A stretch of 64,000 nt of DNA from Trichormus sp. NMC-1 (GCF_001858025.1 NZ_LZQD01000006.1:236184-300183), one strand, 5' to 3'. Positions 27,432 to 36,357 are shown, numbered from the stretch's first letter. Notes: generated by a model not told the origin, from the sequence alone. Numbers and translations are program-made.

Positions 27432-28334
27432 TTATCCAAGATTACCCTGTAACCCACCTGTATGTACTAAAAGTAAAGAATCCGACTTTAAAAACCCTTT
27501 TGCTATTAAATCCATAACTCCATAAAACATTTTTCCTGTATATACATAATCTAAAGGTATGCCATATTCTTGTTGAAAATTTTGACAAAATAGCCTTAAT
27601 TCATTATTTACCTTAGCGTAACCACCAAAATGATAATTACAAATTAATTCCCAAGGTGCGGGACAATTAACAGGTGCTGGTAAGCCAGAATCCAGATAAT
27701 TTGTTAATAGGTTATTGATATCTTCTTTGAGAAAATCACCACCTTTTAATATAGGAAATCCCATCACTTTTTGTTGTTGATTTAATGATAGTGTCATACC
27801 TGCCAGTGTTGTTCCTGTACCGCAAGCTAGACAGATAGTGTTAAATTCTTTAACCGTTTCTAATATCTCTATACAACCACGCATACCATTTAAGTTACAA
27901 CCACCTTCAGGAATAATGAATACTTCCCCAAATTGCAGTTTTAATTGGTTTTTTAATTCATCTGTATGACGTTGTTTATATGTCCGACGATCAATATATA
28001 GTAATTGCATACCCTGTGCTACTGCAAATTGTAAAGTAGGATTTAGAGGGATATTTTCTTCTCCACGAATTACCCCAATCGTGCGGAAACCAAATATTTT
28101 ACCTGCTGCTGCGGTAGCATAAATATGGTTAGAATATGCACCACCAAAGGTAAGGATGGTTGAGAAATTTTTCTCTTTAGCTTCGGACAGGTTATACTTT
28201 AGCTTAAACCATTTATTACCGTTAATTTCGGGATGCATGAGATCAAGACGCAAAATAGATAACTTAACACCTGCATTAGCCGATATTTCACTATTAATTT
28301 TTTGAATAGGTGGAGGCAAAAGAATTGACGACAT
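27432..28334 (-). CDS. ACC deaminase / D-cysteine desulfhydrase family PLP enzyme
   Basis: 300 residues. The PLP lysine motif is GNKWFKLKY (Lys44 in the FKLKY position), followed by TFGGAYSNH (Asn stacking on PLP) and the glycine-rich phosphate loop ACGTGTTLAG. The family removes ammonia (and a thiol) from small amino acids such as D-cysteine or 1-aminocyclopropane-1-carboxylate. Active-site details distinguishing the two are not clear, so the substrate is undecided; desulfhydrase activity is the commoner role. Divergently transcribed from the PNPOx-like gene 69 bases away. Confidence 0.82.
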   Translation of the reverse strand: MSSILLPPPIQKINSEISANAGVKLSILRLDLMHPEINGNKWFKLKYNLSEAKEKNFSTILTFGGAYSNHIYATAAAGKIFGFRTIGVIRGEENIPLNPTLQFAVAQGMQLLYIDRRTYKQRHTDELKNQLKLQFGEVFIIPEGGCNLNGMRGCIEILETVKEFNTICLACGTGTTLAGMTLSLNQQQKVMGFPILKGGDFLKEDINNLLTNYLDSGLPAPVNCPAPWELICNYHFGGYAKVNNELRLFCQNFQQEYGIPLDYVYTGKMFYGVMDLIAKGFLKSDSLLLVHTGGLQGNLG

Positions 28335-28403
28335 ATTAAGTAAAAGTTAAACTTTAATGGAATATAATAAAATCAAAAAATTGCTAAAATCATCACATCG
28401 GTT

Positions 28404-28961
28404 ATGTCTAAACTTTTTGATTGTATTACAGAAGAACTGCAAAACTTTATTGCAGCCCAAAACCTGTTTTTTGTAGGTTCTGCACCCTTGAGTTCTACCG
28501 GTCATGTTAACCTTTCTCCCAAGGGTTTAGAAAGTTTTCGCATTCTCTCCCCCCACCGAGTTGGTTATTTGGATGTCACAGGTAGTGGTAACGAAACATC
28601 CGCTCATTTGCAGGAAAATGGACGAATAACCTTTATGTTTTGTGCTTTTCAAGAACCTGCTTGTATTCTCCGTCTTTATGGTCAGGGAAAAACAATTTTA
28701 CCAGATTCTCCTGAATGGAATTCTCTCTATCCTCTATTTTATCCTGTTTCTGGAATTAGACAAATTATTGTTGCAGATATTGAACGAGTTCAAACTTCTT
28801 GTGGTTTTGGTGTGCCGCTGTATGAATATCAAGGACAAAGAGAAACTTTAGTTAAATGGGCTAGTAAAAAAGGGGAAGAGGGAATTAAAGAATATCAACA
28901 GCAGAAAAATATTATTAGTATCGATGGTTTATCAACGCCATTGAGTAAAATACAGAATTAG
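28404..28961 (+). CDS. Pyridoxamine 5'-phosphate oxidase-like flavin-binding protein
   Basis: 185 residues, a split-barrel PNPOx-like fold: FFVGSAPLSSTGHVNLSPKG near residues 20-40, YLDVTGSGNETSAHLQENGR and FCAFQEPACILRLYGQG are hallmark strands. Family members bind FMN or F420, but their substrates are mostly unknown. The C-terminal part is charged and probably helical. It may be co-transcribed with the GNAT gene 30 bases downstream. Confidence 0.8.
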   Translation: MSKLFDCITEELQNFIAAQNLFFVGSAPLSSTGHVNLSPKGLESFRILSPHRVGYLDVTGSGNETSAHLQENGRITFMFCAFQEPACILRLYGQGKTILPDSPEWNSLYPLFYPVSGIRQIIVADIERVQTSCGFGVPLYEYQGQRETLVKWASKKGEEGIKEYQQQKNIISIDGLSTPLSKIQN

Positions 28962-28991
28962 TTTGATTAATAAAACTTTCCTCAATAATTT

Positions 28992-29432
28992 ATGAATTAT
29001 AAAGTCGTTAACCAGTTAACTGAAACCCAAGTTTATGAACTTGTAGAATTATACAAAAATGAATTCTGGAGCAAAGGCCGGACTTATGAGCGTGTTGTCA
29101 AGATGTTAAAGGGATCAGATATAATAATTGCTTTGGTAGGTGATAACGAAGAATTAATTGGTTTTTGTCGAGTTCTCACCGACTTTGTTTATCGAGGAAC
29201 ACTTTATGACGTAATTATTAAATCTAACTATAGAGAAATGGGTTTTGGTGCTAAATTGTTAGATGAAGTAATTAATCATCCACAGTTGCAAGAAGTTGAA
29301 AATATCGCCCTTTATTGTTTATCAGAGATGATTCCCTTTTATGAAAAATGGGGTTTCCAATATGATGTAGATGGACTTAAACTAATGCGACGTTATAACC
29401 CATTATTTGCGGAATATAATCATGATTATTAA
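28992..29432 (+). CDS. GNAT family N-acetyltransferase
   Basis: 146 residues. The acetyl-CoA motif A is VIIKSNYREMGFGAKLLDEV (R-x-x-G-x-G variant), followed by LYCLSEMIPFYEKWGF, typical of GNAT C-termini. It transfers an acetyl group to an unidentified amine. The 3' end overlaps the start of the truncated cupin gene by 11 bases. Confidence 0.85.
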   Translation: MNYKVVNQLTETQVYELVELYKNEFWSKGRTYERVVKMLKGSDIIIALVGDNEELIGFCRVLTDFVYRGTLYDVIIKSNYREMGFGAKLLDEVINHPQLQEVENIALYCLSEMIPFYEKWGFQYDVDGLKLMRRYNPLFAEYNHDY

Positions 29433-29682
29433 TCCAGACAATGTACCTCGTCGAACAACTTCTGTTTATCCAGATGTATTTAAATCTCGAATTGCAGGAC
29501 GAGTCAAACAAGCTTTAGGAAATGCAGCCGGACTAAAAAATTTTGGTGTGAACTTAGTCACTCTGACTCCAGGAAGCTGTTCAGCATTGAGACATTGGCA
29601 TACTCAACAAGATGAGTTTATTTATATTATTCAAGGGGAAGCAACTTTAATTACTAAAAATTTCACGAGTTTGTATTTATGA
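29422..29682 (+). pseudogene. C-terminally truncated cupin protein
   Basis: 86 codons from the ATG at 29422. Cupin motif 1 is intact (HWHTQQDEFIYIIQGEATL, with His-x-His and Glu metal ligands), but motif 2 (G-x5-P-x-G-x2-H-x3-N) is absent: after ATLITK the sequence becomes NFTSLYL and stops. Full cupins of this type are about 150 residues. The same truncated form is repeated at 32558-32774, so truncation predates the duplication. Confidence 0.75.
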
Positions 29683-29803
29683 TCGAGCCGGATATAGTTC
29701 GAGTCAATCAATTAAAAAACCGCTTGTTTGGATAGATCAGCAGGAAATAATTTTGGCAGCAGTTATAAAAATTTTAAACAAAGTTGAAAAACTTGATTAT
29801 TAA
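29660..29803 (+). pseudogene. Possible alpha/beta-hydrolase fragment
   Basis: Shifted relative to the cupin, 47 codons encode ISRVCIYDRAGYSSSQS and then IKKPLVWIDQQEIILAAVIK to a stop at 29801-29803. RVCxYDRAGYxxS is a familiar strand-loop of alpha/beta hydrolases. It appears to be a short foreign fragment fused behind the broken cupin. Tentative. Confidence 0.3.
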
Positions 29804-29813
29804 CTATACTCAT

Positions 29814-29915
29814 ATCTTGCACCATAATCTTCGCCGCGAAAATAAAAGTCCAAAAACCTAATTATTTCCTGTTAAAGGGCAATGCCAACCAACCTTTATT
29901 GAGAAGGTGCAAGAT
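29814..29915. repeat. About 102-bp element with inverted ends
   Basis: ATCTTGCACC at the left and GGTGCAAGAT at the right are perfect 10-bp inverted repeats, between the cupin remnant and rnhA. It is included in the 679-bp duplication (second copy at 32906-33007). Confidence 0.5.
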
Positions 29916-30002
29916 GTGAATATAATAGCCTGAATATTATTGACCAAAATTTGTCACTAATTATTTTTTTGTTCGTGTCCTTTGCAGTTTAATACTTCCA
30001 CT

Positions 30003-30911
30003 ATGTTCACCCAACCTATAATTCAAAGCATATATACAGATGGTGCTTGCACCGGCAACCCTGGCCCTGGTGGTTGGGCTGTTGTTGTCTACTTTAATGA
30101 TGGCTCAATTCACGAAATGGGCGATGCCTCACGCCATACCACCAATAATAAAATGGAAATGCAAGCAGCGATCGCAGCCCTGCAATTCCTGAAAACATCT
30201 GGACAAACCGAACCTATTACCCTCTACACCGATAGCGAATATCTGATCAACTCCGTTACCAAATGGATGCAAGGCTGGAAAAAGAAAGGCTGGAAAAAGT
30301 CAGATGGGAACCCAGTCCAAAACCAAGACCTTTTAGAAACCCTTGATGAACTTAACAGCCGACTCGTAAAATGGCAACACGTGCGCGGACATTCTGGTAA
30401 CATAGGTAACGAACGTTGTGATGTGATTGCTCGCTCCTTTGCCAGCGGCAAAATCCCATCTCTTCAACAATTATCCTCTGGAAATGCTGACCAAACCTTA
30501 CCCAATACGAACGAAATCAATGTAGCAAAAGTATCTGATTCTCCATTAAACTCTACAAAAATTAACGAAAACATCCCGGAAAGCAGTACTTTTCCATTAG
30601 ACATAACTATTATGGAACCATCTACAGCGTCCGCTGCGACGACAAACGACGAAAAACCATCTGAGATGAGGGTTTCGCAACTCCGTAACTTGGTTGAAAC
30701 TCTGCGGGTAGCTGACGAAATTGCTGAAAAAGGCTACTTAATAACTAGTTCAGAACTAGCAGACCTCATGGATGTCCACGCCAGCGCTGTCACCAGTCGG
30801 GGAGACCAGTGGCGTTGGCGGAACTGGATAGTTTCACGAGTACGAAGAGAAGGTAATCAAATTCTCTGGGAATTAGAACGAGGTGATCAAGTAGGAACTG
30901 AAACTGACTGA
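30003..30911 (+). CDS. rnhA: Ribonuclease HI with C-terminal extension
   Basis: 302 residues from the ATG at 30003; an in-frame TTG at 29982 is unlikely. The RNase HI catalytic set is complete: Asp13 ([14 protein letters not shown]), Glu52 (NKMEMQAA), Asp77 (YTDSEY), His130 (VRGHSGN) and Asp140. It cuts the RNA strand of RNA-DNA hybrids. Residues 147-302 are an extra part: a low-complexity linker, then a likely DNA-binding winged-helix-like segment (ITSSELADLMDVHASAVTSR followed by WRWRNWIVSRVRREG). The first 47 codons are duplicated between cruF and cruG. Confidence 0.93.
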   Translation: MFTQPIIQSIYTDGACTGNPGPGGWAVVVYFNDGSIHEMGDASRHTTNNKMEMQAAIAALQFLKTSGQTEPITLYTDSEYLINSVTKWMQGWKKKGWKKSDGNPVQNQDLLETLDELNSRLVKWQHVRGHSGNIGNERCDVIARSFASGKIPSLQQLSSGNADQTLPNTNEINVAKVSDSPLNSTKINENIPESSTFPLDITIMEPSTASAATTNDEKPSEMRVSQLRNLVETLRVADEIAEKGYLITSSELADLMDVHASAVTSRGDQWRWRNWIVSRVRREGNQILWELERGDQVGTETD

Positions 30912-30921
30912 AAATAAATCA

Positions 30922-31071
30922 TTACCATTGCGGTGCAGACGCAAGCAGATCCAAAACTGATTTGGCTGCTAACGGTTGAGAAAACAGATAACCCTGACCA
31001 AAATCACAGCCTCAATTTCGCAGTTTCTCTAGCTGAATTGGGGTTTTTATCCCTTCAGCTATTGCTCTCAT
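30922..31071 (-). pseudogene. C-terminal remnant of an EAL-domain phosphodiesterase
   Basis: Reads MRAIAEGIKTPIQLEKLRN, stop, then GCDFGQGYLFSQPLA and a terminal LLASAPQW. This is the end of an EAL domain (VAEGIET..Q...LR..GCD..QGYLFSxPL). There is an internal TGA at the Asn-Gly junction, and the 5' side is replaced by repeat sequence from 31078. Non-functional. Confidence 0.75.
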
Positions 31072-31079
31072 CTCACTTG

Positions 31080-31293
31080 TATAGCCGTGGATAGGGTGGT
31101 TAGGACATCAATTGATAATGAAACTCCCACTATCAAGAGGGTTTTACTCCTGTACGGGCGAACGGCCGTTCGCCCCTCCTGACTCCTGCTATATAGCGGT
31201 ATGAACTTGCGATACATCATAGTCCCCTCATCGCTTGCGGGGAGGGGGTTGGGGGTGGGGTGATTGTATCTCACTCAACCGAGAACCGCTATA
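31080..31293. repeat. Two abutting fold-back elements with a perfect 20-bp palindrome
   Basis: A first unit (31080-31195, TATAGCCG...CTGCTATA) contains a perfect palindrome at 31156-31175 whose half-site is GGGCGAACGG. A second unit (31192-31293, TATAGCGGTATGAAC...GAGAACCGCTATA) contains the G-rich core shared with 27331, 32531 and 59161. Together they fill the gap between the EAL remnant and cruG. Confidence 0.65.
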
Positions 31294-31298
31294 TGAGG

Positions 31299-32468
31299 CT
31301 AATACTTTCTTCCGCGCCACTCTCGCGGAGTATGAAACGCAGATAAGAAAATTCGCAGCACAGCCAAGGGATCAGCCAAGGGGGAAAGCCAGAATAACCA
31401 GCCACCTTTAGCACTGTTGCGATCATAGGATGGAGCGATCGCTAATAATAAAGCAAAGCGAATTAGCAATAAAAATATATTTAGTCCCCATAACAGGTGC
31501 AGGGGAAGCAGGGAAGGCAGTGGGAGCCAGGGAAGAAAACCAAGTAAGATCAATATGGGCATACCTTGAACGGCTGACAACAGCCATAAATCTCCCCAAA
31601 TCTGAGCGCGGGAAGAAGCATCCTTCAAATCAAGACTGCGCCCCCACTCTTTCCAAGTTTCCATTGCGCCCTCATACATCCGTACCTTCAGCACTTTTGC
31701 GCCATCGAAAAAGCCCACTTTAAAGCCTTGAGCCGCAATATGCCGCGCCAAAGTCACATCATCACAAAAAGAACCCTTAGCGCTGTTATAACCACTCACA
31801 GCCCCTAAAACTGAGCGCCGACACAAAAAACACTGACCATTAGCCATCACCCTTTCTGGTTGTTCTGTGTAAATGCCAGTGGGATCAAATCTATATAGCA
31901 GCGTCATCAACAAAGCCGGTTGTAACCAGCACTCCCCTGGATACTTGAGAATAAATTGAGGCGAAAGAGAAACCAAATCATAGCCTTCTGCTTGGGCTGT
32001 TTTCACCAAACTCGCTACCAAGCCAGGATGGGGCTGGATATCCGCATCCATTCCCAAAAACCACTCACTCCACTCAGAACTAAATAAAAAGCCGTTATGT
32101 AACGCCCAAGGACGACCCACCCAACCAGAAGGTAAAGGATCATCAGTCATCAGACGAAAACGGGGATCTTTTTGCTGTGCAGCTTTTACTAAGTCGGGAG
32201 TGCCATCTTGGGACTTACTATCAACTACAATAATTTCTCGGACTTCATAGCTTTGCCGAGTTAACCCAGCTAACAGAGGACTAATCCGCAGTGCTTCATT
32301 GAGTGTGGGAACAACAACACTTACACTACCCAAAATATCCAGCGTTGGTTGTTCAGGTTCCAGGGGCGGATGTCGTCTTGGGCCTTTCAGCAGACGTGAC
32401 AGTAAAATTGCCGTTGCTGGTACTTGGATAAGTAGTAATAGAAGGGAAATAGCGCTTTGTATAATCAA
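31299..32468 (-). CDS. cruG: Carotenoid 2'-O-glycosyltransferase CruG (GT2 family)
   Basis: 389 residues. N-terminal membrane segment, then a GT2 domain: VSVVVPTLNEALRISPLL, EIIVVDSKSQDG, the DxD motif GMDADIQPHPG, CDDVTLARHI and WKEWGRSLDLKD. Several hydrophobic segments follow at the C-terminus. In cyanobacteria CruG glycosylates the 2'-hydroxyl of myxol-type carotenoids to make myxoxanthophyll, and cruF usually lies directly beside it. Here cruF lies upstream on the same strand but 937 bases away, with a duplicated rnhA/cupin segment between them. The assignment relies on the GT2 type plus the cruF neighbour. Confidence 0.85.
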   Translation of the reverse strand: MIIQSAISLLLLLIQVPATAILLSRLLKGPRRHPPLEPEQPTLDILGSVSVVVPTLNEALRISPLLAGLTRQSYEVREIIVVDSKSQDGTPDLVKAAQQKDPRFRLMTDDPLPSGWVGRPWALHNGFLFSSEWSEWFLGMDADIQPHPGLVASLVKTAQAEGYDLVSLSPQFILKYPGECWLQPALLMTLLYRFDPTGIYTEQPERVMANGQCFLCRRSVLGAVSGYNSAKGSFCDDVTLARHIAAQGFKVGFFDGAKVLKVRMYEGAMETWKEWGRSLDLKDASSRAQIWGDLWLLSAVQGMPILILLGFLPWLPLPSLLPLHLLWGLNIFLLLIRFALLLAIAPSYDRNSAKGGWLFWLSPLADPLAVLRIFLSAFHTPREWRGRKY

Positions 32469-32496
32469 GATTTTTAGTAGTTGCTCTGTATAACTA

Positions 32497-33249
32497 TATA
32501 GCGGTATGCACTTGAATTATATACATCTTAGTCCCCTCCTCGCTTGCGGGGAGGGGGTTATCCAGATGTATTTAAATCTCGAATTGCAGGACGAGTCAAA
32601 CAAGCTTTAGGAAATGCAGCCGGACTAAAAAATTTTGGTGTGAACTTAGTCACTCTGACTCCAGGAAGCTGTTCAGCATTGAGACATTGGCATACTCAAC
32701 AAGATGAGTTTATTTATATTATTCAAGGGGAAGCAACTTTAATTACTAAAAATTTCACGAGTTTGTATTTATGATCGAGCCGGATATAGTTCGAGTCAAT
32801 CAATTAAAAAACCGCTTGTTTGGATAGATCAGCAGGAAATAATTTTGGCAGCAGTTATAAAAATTTTAAACAAAGTTGAAAAACTTGATTATTAACTATA
32901 CTCATATCTTGCACCATAATCTTCGCCGCGAAAATAAAAGTCCAAAAACCTAATTATTTCCTGTTAAAGGGCAATGCCAACCAACCTTTATTGAGAAGGT
33001 GCAAGATGTGAATATAATAGCCTGAATATTATTGACCAAAATTTGTCACTAATTATTTTTTTGTTCGTGTCCTTTGCAGTTTAATACTTCCACTATGTTC
33101 ACCCAACCTATAATTCAAAGCATATATACAGATGGTGCTTGCACCGGCAACCCTGGCCCTGGTGGTTGGGCTGTTGTTGTCTACTTTAATGATGGCTCAA
33201 TTCACGAAATGGGCGATGCCTCACGCCATACCACCAGAGAACCGCTATA
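32497..33249. repeat. Fold-back element interrupted by the 679-bp duplicate
   Basis: The left half TATAGCGGTATGCACTT...GGGGAGGGGG (32497-32557) and right half GAGAACCGCTATA (33237-33249) match the intact element at 31192-31293. About 30 bases of its centre are replaced by the copy of 29466-30144. Confidence 0.8.
32558..33236 (+). repeat. 679-bp duplicated segment, second copy, between cruF and cruG
   Basis: Apparently identical to 29466-30144 and in the same orientation. It carries a 5'-less copy of the truncated cupin (to 32774), the hydrolase-like fragment, the ATCTTGCACC element and the rnhA promoter with the first 47 codons. Confidence 0.92.
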
Positions 33250-33250
33250 A
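33095..33250 (+). pseudogene. 5' fragment of rnhA (second copy)
   Basis: Carries rnhA codons 1-47, then REPL and a stop from the repeat element. It contains only the first catalytic Asp (Asp13), so it cannot be an active RNase H. Because the upstream region is copied too, it may be transcribed, antisense to the likely cruF-cruG transcript. Confidence 0.85.
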
Positions 33251-33405
33251 ATTATTAAATTTTCCCACAATTTATGTAAACTAGTACCGCCGTGAATTAA
33301 AAATTAAAATAATTCGTAATTCCTAATTCGTAATTCCTATTTAAATTTTGAATTTTGAATCTTTCAATCCAAAATTCAAAATTTAAAATCTCAAATTCGG
33401 TCAGC

Positions 33406-34308
33406 TTACTTGAAAGCGACTTTAACGCTGGCAACGGAAACTTCCTTGGTGGTTGGTTCAACAGCAGCAGATGCACTCGGACCTCTCAACCAAAGTGCCA
33501 CAGCAGGAGCAACACCAAGTGCCACACCTAGCAATACAGGAATGGAAAAACCAGCAGCCAAACTCATAACTGTGGCAAAACCAAAGTTAGCCAAATATAC
33601 AACCAAAGGAATATTGAGTTGCGATCGCTCTAACTTCAGTGGGTTGTTTCTCCATAACAGCGCCGCTACTGTCATAAATAAGCAACCTGTACCCATCCAA
33701 CCAGCAAAGTTTTGGTAAGGCATTCCAAAGAAAGCCCCTGGTTGTTGCCAATACCAGAAGGGAAGAGAAGTTTGACTCATGGCTGGGTCAAGCACAAAAT
33801 CCCAAGAAGTCAGTAATAAAGCGCCGAGTGCGATCGCACTAAGATGACGTAATAAGCTCGGTTTTTTATCTACTTCTAAACCAACACGCGCCAACAGGTA
33901 AGACACACATCCCACATAAAACCAGGACAAGGGAATTGTGAATGGTACTAAACCCGCAATTTTATAACCCAAACCACTCAGGTAGCTGTAGTGACCAAAA
34001 GGAAAGCCTGTGCTAGTTCCCAGTAATTCGCTGGTCAAAGAAATTCCGAGTGATGGGATCAGAAACCCCAAGGTGCGACCTAAACCCAAAGTCCGGTAAG
34101 CATACAGGAAAACACCTACCGCACCCAAAATCATATAAGCTACGCCGCCACCAGCCATACTCCACTGCATGACTGTCTGTCCAACCTCAGATAAATTGAA
34201 AATTACTTCGGCATTAGGAACAACTAGTAATATCCCTACTAGTCCAAATACCATAGACACGATATGTCCAATCAGGCATACGCGCTCAACGATAGCAAGT
34301 TTTCTCAT
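33406..34308 (-). CDS. cruF: Gamma-carotene 1'-hydroxylase CruF
   Basis: 300 residues with about eight membrane segments. Hallmarks of the CruF/DUF422 family are ELLGTSTGFPFGHYSYLSGL, PFTIPLSWFYVGCVSYLL, TSWDFVLDPAMS and PYQNFAGWMGTG. It hydrates the psi end of gamma-carotene-type carotenoids (1',2'-hydration) in the membrane on the way to myxol and myxoxanthophyll, and works with CruG. It starts at 34308, sharing an upstream region with a divergent membrane protein gene. Confidence 0.92.
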   Translation of the reverse strand: MRKLAIVERVCLIGHIVSMVFGLVGILLVVPNAEVIFNLSEVGQTVMQWSMAGGGVAYMILGAVGVFLYAYRTLGLGRTLGFLIPSLGISLTSELLGTSTGFPFGHYSYLSGLGYKIAGLVPFTIPLSWFYVGCVSYLLARVGLEVDKKPSLLRHLSAIALGALLLTSWDFVLDPAMSQTSLPFWYWQQPGAFFGMPYQNFAGWMGTGCLFMTVAALLWRNNPLKLERSQLNIPLVVYLANFGFATVMSLAAGFSIPVLLGVALGVAPAVALWLRGPSASAAVEPTTKEVSVASVKVAFK

Positions 34309-34656
34309 GATTAGTCCTTAACCTTAATAAAATGTGACACGCGGCTACTCGACTGCTAACAGTTTACAAATGTTTAAGATCATAATTTAACTAATTTTTA
34401 CAAAAAAAGTCCGAGAAGCTTGATACTTTACTAATTAAATTTGTTGGTGATAGCATAAGCGCCTAGTGATTGGGGCTGCAAAAAACATGATTATAGACTT
34501 AGAGTTTAAGGGAAGATATTCAAAAAATAAATACAATCTCAGGTTTTTTTGAACATCCCAGGGATTTTCAGCCTGCTATTCTATAAAATAAAGCCTTTGG
34601 TTTTTCTACATAATCTTGGCAATAATATTTGCACCCAGTACTGGAAATACCAATCT

Positions 34657-35082
34657 ATGTTAAGTTTGAAACAATTTCCTTGGTTTTCCCTGGCACTAGT
34701 ACTACTGAGTTACAGTACTTTGGGCTGGGTAATATCTCAAACAAAAGCACCTTGGTTTGTGTGGTTAATCGTTGTAGTTGCTATCTTACTTTTACTAGTT
34801 AGCTTGACTACTCCTTGGTCAAAACTAACAGAGTATTACAATATCTTGTTTCAATCAAATGCGAGGTCTTTTTGTGTAGCTGTTTTAGCAGCTTTGCTAT
34901 TTTTCATGATGATCGCTTGGTTTCGGATATTTCTTGATACCTTACTTATTCTTTCCGCAACTATCTTAGTCAAGATAGACTTTCAAGCCGCTGGTTTCCA
35001 GGAAAGTCTAGCTTTTTTGTTCACCTCTATCTTTTCACTGGCAGGTTTAGCCATAGGTGTCCTACTTCATAGGTTAATTTAA
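34657..35082 (+). CDS. Conserved membrane protein, unknown function
   Basis: 141 residues from the ATG at 34657; a longer frame would need a TTG at 34549. Four predicted membrane segments (around residues 10-27, 32-50, 70-95 and 110-138) and an otherwise short polar content. This type is frequent in cyanobacteria, but I know no function. Divergent from cruF and followed by a hairpin terminator at 35265. Confidence 0.6.
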   Translation: MLSLKQFPWFSLALVLLSYSTLGWVISQTKAPWFVWLIVVVAILLLLVSLTTPWSKLTEYYNILFQSNARSFCVAVLAALLFFMMIAWFRIFLDTLLILSATILVKIDFQAAGFQESLAFLFTSIFSLAGLAIGVLLHRLI

Positions 35083-35264
35083 ATTAGTAGCCAGTAGCCA
35101 ATTTAAAAACAACTAGCACTGCTTTCTCGGAATTAAAAAATTAAAAATTTAACAAGCAGATTCCACCAGCTTTTTAGGAATTTTTAATAGTAGCTTTATT
35201 TCCGCTGCAGTCTACTAGATAGACATCGACCTTTCTTTAAATATGCATTATCTAGAAACCTGAT

Positions 35265-35295
35265 AGAGACGTTACATGGAACGTCTCTACTTTTT
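35265..35295 (+). terminator. Rho-independent terminator
   Basis: A perfect 9-bp stem AGAGACGTT/AACGTCTCT with a 6-base loop, followed by ACTTTTT. The orientation fits the end of the 34657 transcript. This hairpin sequence is also a dispersed repeat in Nostoc-type genomes. Confidence 0.7.
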
Positions 35296-35306
35296 CACAG
35301 CTATAT

Positions 35307-35585
35307 TTAACTTGCTAATGCTTCAGCAGCAACGGCTGGATAAACGCTCACTTTTTTCCGGGTTTTGCCCTTTCTTTCAAAAGTAACTACACCATCAACT
35401 AAAGCAAACAAGGTGTCATCGTTGCCAATACCAACGTTGTTACCAGGATGAAATTTTGTACCACGTTGACGCACCAGAATGTTTCCTGCACGTACAACTT
35501 GACCACCAAATCGCTTTACGCCCAGACGTTGAGCATTAGAATCGCGTCCGTTACGCGTACTACCCGTACCTTTCTTATGAGCCAT
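35307..35585 (-). CDS. rpmA: 50S ribosomal protein L27
   Basis: 92 residues: [20 protein letters not shown], then [20 protein letters not shown] and [20 protein letters not shown] are diagnostic. L27 lies near the peptidyl-transferase centre of the 50S subunit. It follows rplU by 31 bases, the usual L21-L27 operon. Confidence 0.98.
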   Translation of the reverse strand: MAHKKGTGSTRNGRDSNAQRLGVKRFGGQVVRAGNILVRQRGTKFHPGNNVGIGNDDTLFALVDGVVTFERKGKTRKKVSVYPAVAAEALAS

Positions 35586-35616
35586 AATTTCCTCTTATGT
35601 ATTTACTTGTTGTTTA

Positions 35617-36024
35617 TTATTCAGCAGCGATTTCTTCAGCGGGAGCGCTATCAACCACATTGGGAGTTTCAATAGTAGTTGGGGCTTCTTCATAAGCCAA
35701 CACCTCACCATTGAGATTGATGGAGTTAATCAAAAGTCTGGTGATTTCCTGGCGATGTCCCCGTTTTTTGCGGGTTTTCTTTTTCGGCTTCATTTTGTAA
35801 ACCAGGACTTTACGACCTCTAAAGTGTCGCATCACCGTCCCTTCTACAGTCGCACCTGCCACTAGTGGCTGCCCAATAGAGACTCCACCCTCGTGCTGTA
35901 CCAGTAATACTTCGTCTATTGTCACTTTTTCGTCTGGTTCGGCAGTCAGCAGTTCAATGTCATAGAATCGACCTGCCTCGACTTTTATTTGTTTGCCACC
36001 AGTTTCAATAATTGCGTAAGTCAT
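35617..36024 (-). CDS. rplU: 50S ribosomal protein L21
   Basis: 135 residues from the ATG at 36024 (MTYAIIETGGKQIKVEAGRF); an upstream in-frame ATG at 36081 would add a non-conserved 19-residue extension. The RGRKVLVYKMKPKKKTRKKR and GHRQEITRLLI motifs are typical of L21. Cyanobacterial L21 carries an acidic C-terminal tail, here ending APAEEIAAE. First gene of the rplU-rpmA operon. Confidence 0.97.
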   Translation of the reverse strand: MTYAIIETGGKQIKVEAGRFYDIELLTAEPDEKVTIDEVLLVQHEGGVSIGQPLVAGATVEGTVMRHFRGRKVLVYKMKPKKKTRKKRGHRQEITRLLINSINLNGEVLAYEEAPTTIETPNVVDSAPAEEIAAE

Positions 36025-36357
36025 GAAATTGTCCTTGAAGTTGCCGTACAGGTAGCTGGCTTTTATCTCCTGTAGAGACACGATTTATAGCTTTTGCCAG
36101 CTTTTGCAGTATGTCTACCTGATCCGAGCAGGAATTAGACAGACAATCCAAAATTATAATTTATTCATTGTCTTTAAGTCAACAAGATGATACGGTGATG
36201 GGGACGCGGAGGGTCTGAGTCCCGCCACAAAATATGCATCCTCACGTGTCTTTGTGACCGATTGAAAATTTGGTCTGAGAAAATTGGACTTGATTACCGG
36301 AATGGCGATGCTTGTTTGTGTAGTTAACTGAGACACAGACAGAACTAAACTAAATCA

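Larger units (their letters stand above)
29466..30144 (+). repeat. 679-bp duplicated segment, source copy
   Basis: Reading both copies base by base, 29466-30144 appears identical to 32558-33236 with a constant offset of 3092 and no indels. It spans most of the truncated cupin, the intergenic region, and the first 47 codons of rnhA. Confidence 0.92.

Noticed and set aside
27254-27457. 67-residue minus-strand frame
   Set aside because: Built from the C-rich fold-back repeat and the 3' end of the PLP enzyme gene read in another frame.
36154-36336. 60-residue minus-strand frame upstream of rplU
   Set aside because: Low-information sequence partly made of a dispersed repeat; no ribosome-binding site or family features.
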